Shown here: positions 6,798-8,778 of the stretch, one piece after another
How positions within the stretch are numbered: position 1 is the stretch's first letter
Layout: every line of letters starts with the position of its first letter
Assembly: GCA_015494595.1 (NCBI GenBank)
Contig: WGAX01000164.1
Coordinates: 1-8,778 of the forward strand
From: Nitratiruptor sp.
GTDB lineage: Bacteria; Campylobacterota; Campylobacteria; Campylobacterales; Nitratiruptoraceae
Direction of reading: 5' to 3'
Length of the DNA: 8,778 nt
The notes under the pieces: model-generated
Database searches by the model: none
What the model was told of the DNA's origin: nothing
What the model saw: the letters and a program-made list of their open reading frames with translations, nothing else
Made by a program: the position numbers and the translations under genes

Positions 6798-8338
6798 TTT
6801 TTTAGCCTCTCTTTAAGCACTCTTTTTAATACTTTGCCAGTGGCATTTTTGGGAAGCTCATCAATAATATAGATAGCTTTTGGAATCTTAAAATTTGCTA
6901 AATGCTCGCGCAGGTACTGCTTGATTTCATTTACTCCAATAGAGGCTTGATCTTCAAGCTCAATATAAGCTACTGGCACTTCGCCGCTCTTTTCATCTTG
7001 TACGCCAATAACAGCTGCTGCTTTGATGTGAGGATTTTTCATTAAAACCTCTTCAATCTCTCTTGGGTAGATGTTGATCCCTTTGGAGATAATGAGATCC
7101 TTTTTGCGATCGACTATATAGATAAATCCCTCCTCATCCATATAGCCTAAATCTCCGGTTTTGAGCCAGCCATTGACAATCGTCTCGGCTGTAGCTTCCG
7201 GACGCTTCCAGTAGCCTTGCATTACATTATCGCCCTTGACTATAATCTCTCCAATCTCCCCTCTTGGCAGCTCCACCATATCCTCATCCACTATCTTTAC
7301 GCTTACTCCAGGAATTGCTGGACCTACCGATTTTGGTTTTTGCTTATGGGGTAGATTTACAGCTACCACAGGAGAGCATTCGCTAAGCCCATACCCCTCC
7401 AGCAGGACTCCTTTTTTAAACCTCTTTTTAAATCTTAGCAGCGTCTCTTCTGGCAGTGCTGCAGCTCCGCTAACATAAAATTTGACTTTGTTGAAGAAGT
7501 GGAAATACCAAGGAAGTTTGGCTTTTGAGAGGGCGTTGTAGACATCAGGCACACCTGTAAAGATCGTAACACGCTTAAACAGTACCTGCTTGATGATATT
7601 GGAAAATGGTCTAATTGATCGAATAATGACAAGAGGCGATCCAAAATAAAGAGGCATCAGCACAGTTACCGTAAGACTAAAGGAGTGAAACATTGGCAAA
7701 TAGACGATGAATCGCTCTTTTGGTGTAATTTGCAAAAGCTTTTCTATACCTAAAATATTAGAGAAGATATTGCGATAGCTTAGCATTGCTCCTTTTGGTT
7801 TGCCAGTAGTACCTGAGGTGTAGATAATAAATGCCAAATTATCTATGTCGGTGGTATGGGCAACTTTTTCATGGGACTCTAGATTGGCTATAATTTCGCT
7901 AAAGGCAATATTTTTCTCATCAAGCCCATTATACTCCCCCTCCCAGATAATTTTTTCTACCTGCGTACAGAAGAATATGTTTTGCAACTCTTTTGAAAAT
8001 TCGGCACTTGCTACAAGGATTTTAGCCTCTGCATCATTAAGGATGTAAACTACCTCCTCCTCTTTTAGGAAGTTGTTGATTGGCACCACTACGCCGCCCA
8101 GTTTTTGTGCTCCTAGCAGTGCTATAATAAATTCCAAAGAGTTGGCAAGATAGAGAGCTACTTTATCCCCTGGTTTTACTCCAATAAATTCCAAAAATCT
8201 GGCAAATGCATCAACTTTGTGAAGCATTTTTTCAAAACTTATTTTGTGATCATTAACAAAATAAGCTACAGCTTTTGGGTGCTTTTGGGCGTGATGGTGC
8301 AATACTTCATAAAAACTGCTATAACGATATTCAAACAT
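6794..8338 (-). CDS. fadD: Long-chain fatty acid-CoA ligase (AMP-forming)
   Basis: An ANL-superfamily ligase that turns fatty acids into acyl-CoA through acyl-AMP, acting at the inner face of the cytoplasmic membrane. It has 514 residues, a usual length. Motifs in order are YTSGTTGKPKG at 173-183 (ATP loop), YGLSE at 316-320, GWLKTGDLGY around 390-399 with the adenylate-binding Asp396, the RKKDLIISKG hinge at 411-420, and PKNATGK at 496-502 with catalytic K502. The set is complete and the enzyme should be active. The preference for long chains rests on general similarity and on the FadL gene directly upstream; chain length cannot be read from the sequence. An in-frame TTG at 8362 would lengthen it by 8 residues into FadL, but the ATG at 8338 is one base after the FadL stop with an AGG seven bases upstream. 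PanE follows with an ATGA overlap. Confidence 0.9.
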   Translation of the reverse strand: MFEYRYSSFYEVLHHHAQKHPKAVAYFVNDHKISFEKMLHKVDAFARFLEFIGVKPGDKVALYLANSLEFIIALLGAQKLGGVVVPINNFLKEEEVVYILNDAEAKILVASAEFSKELQNIFFCTQVEKIIWEGEYNGLDEKNIAFSEIIANLESHEKVAHTTDIDNLAFIIYTSGTTGKPKGAMLSYRNIFSNILGIEKLLQITPKERFIVYLPMFHSFSLTVTVLMPLYFGSPLVIIRSIRPFSNIIKQVLFKRVTIFTGVPDVYNALSKAKLPWYFHFFNKVKFYVSGAAALPEETLLRFKKRFKKGVLLEGYGLSECSPVVAVNLPHKQKPKSVGPAIPGVSVKIVDEDMVELPRGEIGEIIVKGDNVMQGYWKRPEATAETIVNGWLKTGDLGYMDEEGFIYIVDRKKDLIISKGINIYPREIEEVLMKNPHIKAAAVIGVQDEKSGEVPVAYIELEDQASIGVNEIKQYLREHLANFKIPKAIYIIDELPKNATGKVLKRVLKERLKK

Positions 8339-8339
8339 T

Positions 8340-8778
8340 TTAATACCTGTAATTAAAAGCAAAATTTAATAGATGTGCCCGCGTATTGGAGAATTTGCCC
8401 ACAATACCATTAGCATTGCGATCCATAAGAGTAATGGTGCGAGAGATTTTATGATCATAGAGATAGCTTACGCCAAAATGTATATTGTCGCTATATTTGT
8501 AGATTGCCCCAAAAGAGAGGATAATGGCATCAGCATCTGGCAACTCAAAACCCACTTTATCACTTGGTATTGGCGTCTCATCATAGGCTAAGCCGTACAT
8601 TGTGGTAAGTTTTGGGGTGTTTTTGTGCATAAGTCCAACTCTCAATGTATTGCTATCGTGCCACTGCTTTGGTTTTGGTTTGCCAAGAGCTGCTTCAGCA
8701 AACTGGCTGTTGTAGAAGTTAAAATCCAACCTTTTATAAGCGCTCCAGTAGCTACGCTCATACTCTATTTCAAATCTG
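8340..8778 (-). CDS. fadL: OMPP1/FadL-family outer-membrane transporter, C-terminal part
   Basis: The last 145 residues of a FadL-type beta-barrel that carries long-chain fatty acids or other hydrophobic molecules across the outer membrane; the N-terminal part lies beyond the right edge. The family marks are SYWSAYKRLDFNF near the start, TLRVGLMHK, then LAYDETPIPSDK and ELPDAD, the usual FadL C-terminal loop, followed by alternating amphipathic strands (ILSFGAIYKYSDNIHFGVSY) and an aromatic C-terminus NFAFNYRY suited to outer-membrane insertion. The frame is open to the edge with no start visible, which shows it is truncated by the window rather than broken. It is the first visible gene of the FadL-FadD-PanE unit. 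The substrate in this organism is unproven; related members carry toluene or other hydrocarbons. Confidence 0.9.
   Translation of the reverse strand, partial: RFEIEYERSYWSAYKRLDFNFYNSQFAEAALGKPKPKQWHDSNTLRVGLMHKNTPKLTTMYGLAYDETPIPSDKVGFELPDADAIILSFGAIYKYSDNIHFGVSYLYDHKISRTITLMDRNANGIVGKFSNTRAHLLNFAFNYRY

Noticed and set aside
8339..8362. TTG start adding 8 residues to the fatty acid-CoA ligase
   Set aside because: It would lie inside the FadL coding end; the ATG at 8338 starts the usual ligase N-terminus.

Overview
The window looks like an ordinary chromosomal segment from a Campylobacterota (epsilonproteobacterial) genome. Signs of this are the moderately AT-rich, lysine- and glutamate-heavy coding sequence, tightly packed genes with 1- to 21-base overlaps, short intergenic gaps, extended -10 style promoters without clear -35 boxes, and the protein families present. 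I cannot fix the genus; a free-living, vent-type relative such as Nitratiruptor, Sulfurimonas or Sulfurovum would fit better than a host-restricted Campylobacter, but that is inference.

Layout. (1) Positions 1-2778, minus strand: a probable four-gene unit read right to left. It holds a secreted thioredoxin-fold protein (2778-2377), a DUF1232/YkvA-type small protein (2336-1965), an unrecognised 110-residue protein (1981-1649) and the first 538 codons of acetyl-CoA synthetase acs (1616 to beyond base 1). A perfect TATAAT over the stop codon of the 110-residue gene suggests acs also has its own promoter. (2) Positions 2779-2856: a 78-bp divergent promoter region. (3) Positions 2857-5993, plus strand: an M3-family oligopeptidase (PrlC/oligopeptidase A type) joined by a TAATG stop/start overlap to an EAL-HDOD signalling protein. 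(4) Positions 5973 to the right edge, minus strand: the end of an OMPP1/FadL outer-membrane transporter, a long-chain acyl-CoA ligase (FadD type) and a 2-dehydropantoate 2-reductase (PanE/ApbA type). These are spaced by 1 base and by an ATGA overlap and so almost surely form one operon. The two opposing transcription units collide tail to tail with a 21-bp coding overlap, and a 16-bp imperfect inverted repeat lies just beyond the stop of the EAL-HDOD gene.

Working together. The right-hand operon reads as uptake and activation of hydrophobic acids: FadL crosses the outer membrane, FadD makes the acyl-CoA, and PanE makes pantoate for CoA. The left-hand acs activates acetate, so two AMP-forming CoA ligases of different size classes sit on either side of the peptidase/signalling pair. 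No beta-oxidation genes are visible here. Gene coverage is nearly complete and no gap exceeds 300 bases. I found no tRNA, rRNA, CRISPR, insertion sequence or phage feature, and no convincing new multi-gene system. The items most worth checking are the FadL-FadD-PanE coupling, the inverted repeat at the convergent junction, the EAL domain with an altered loop, and the unrecognised 110-residue protein.
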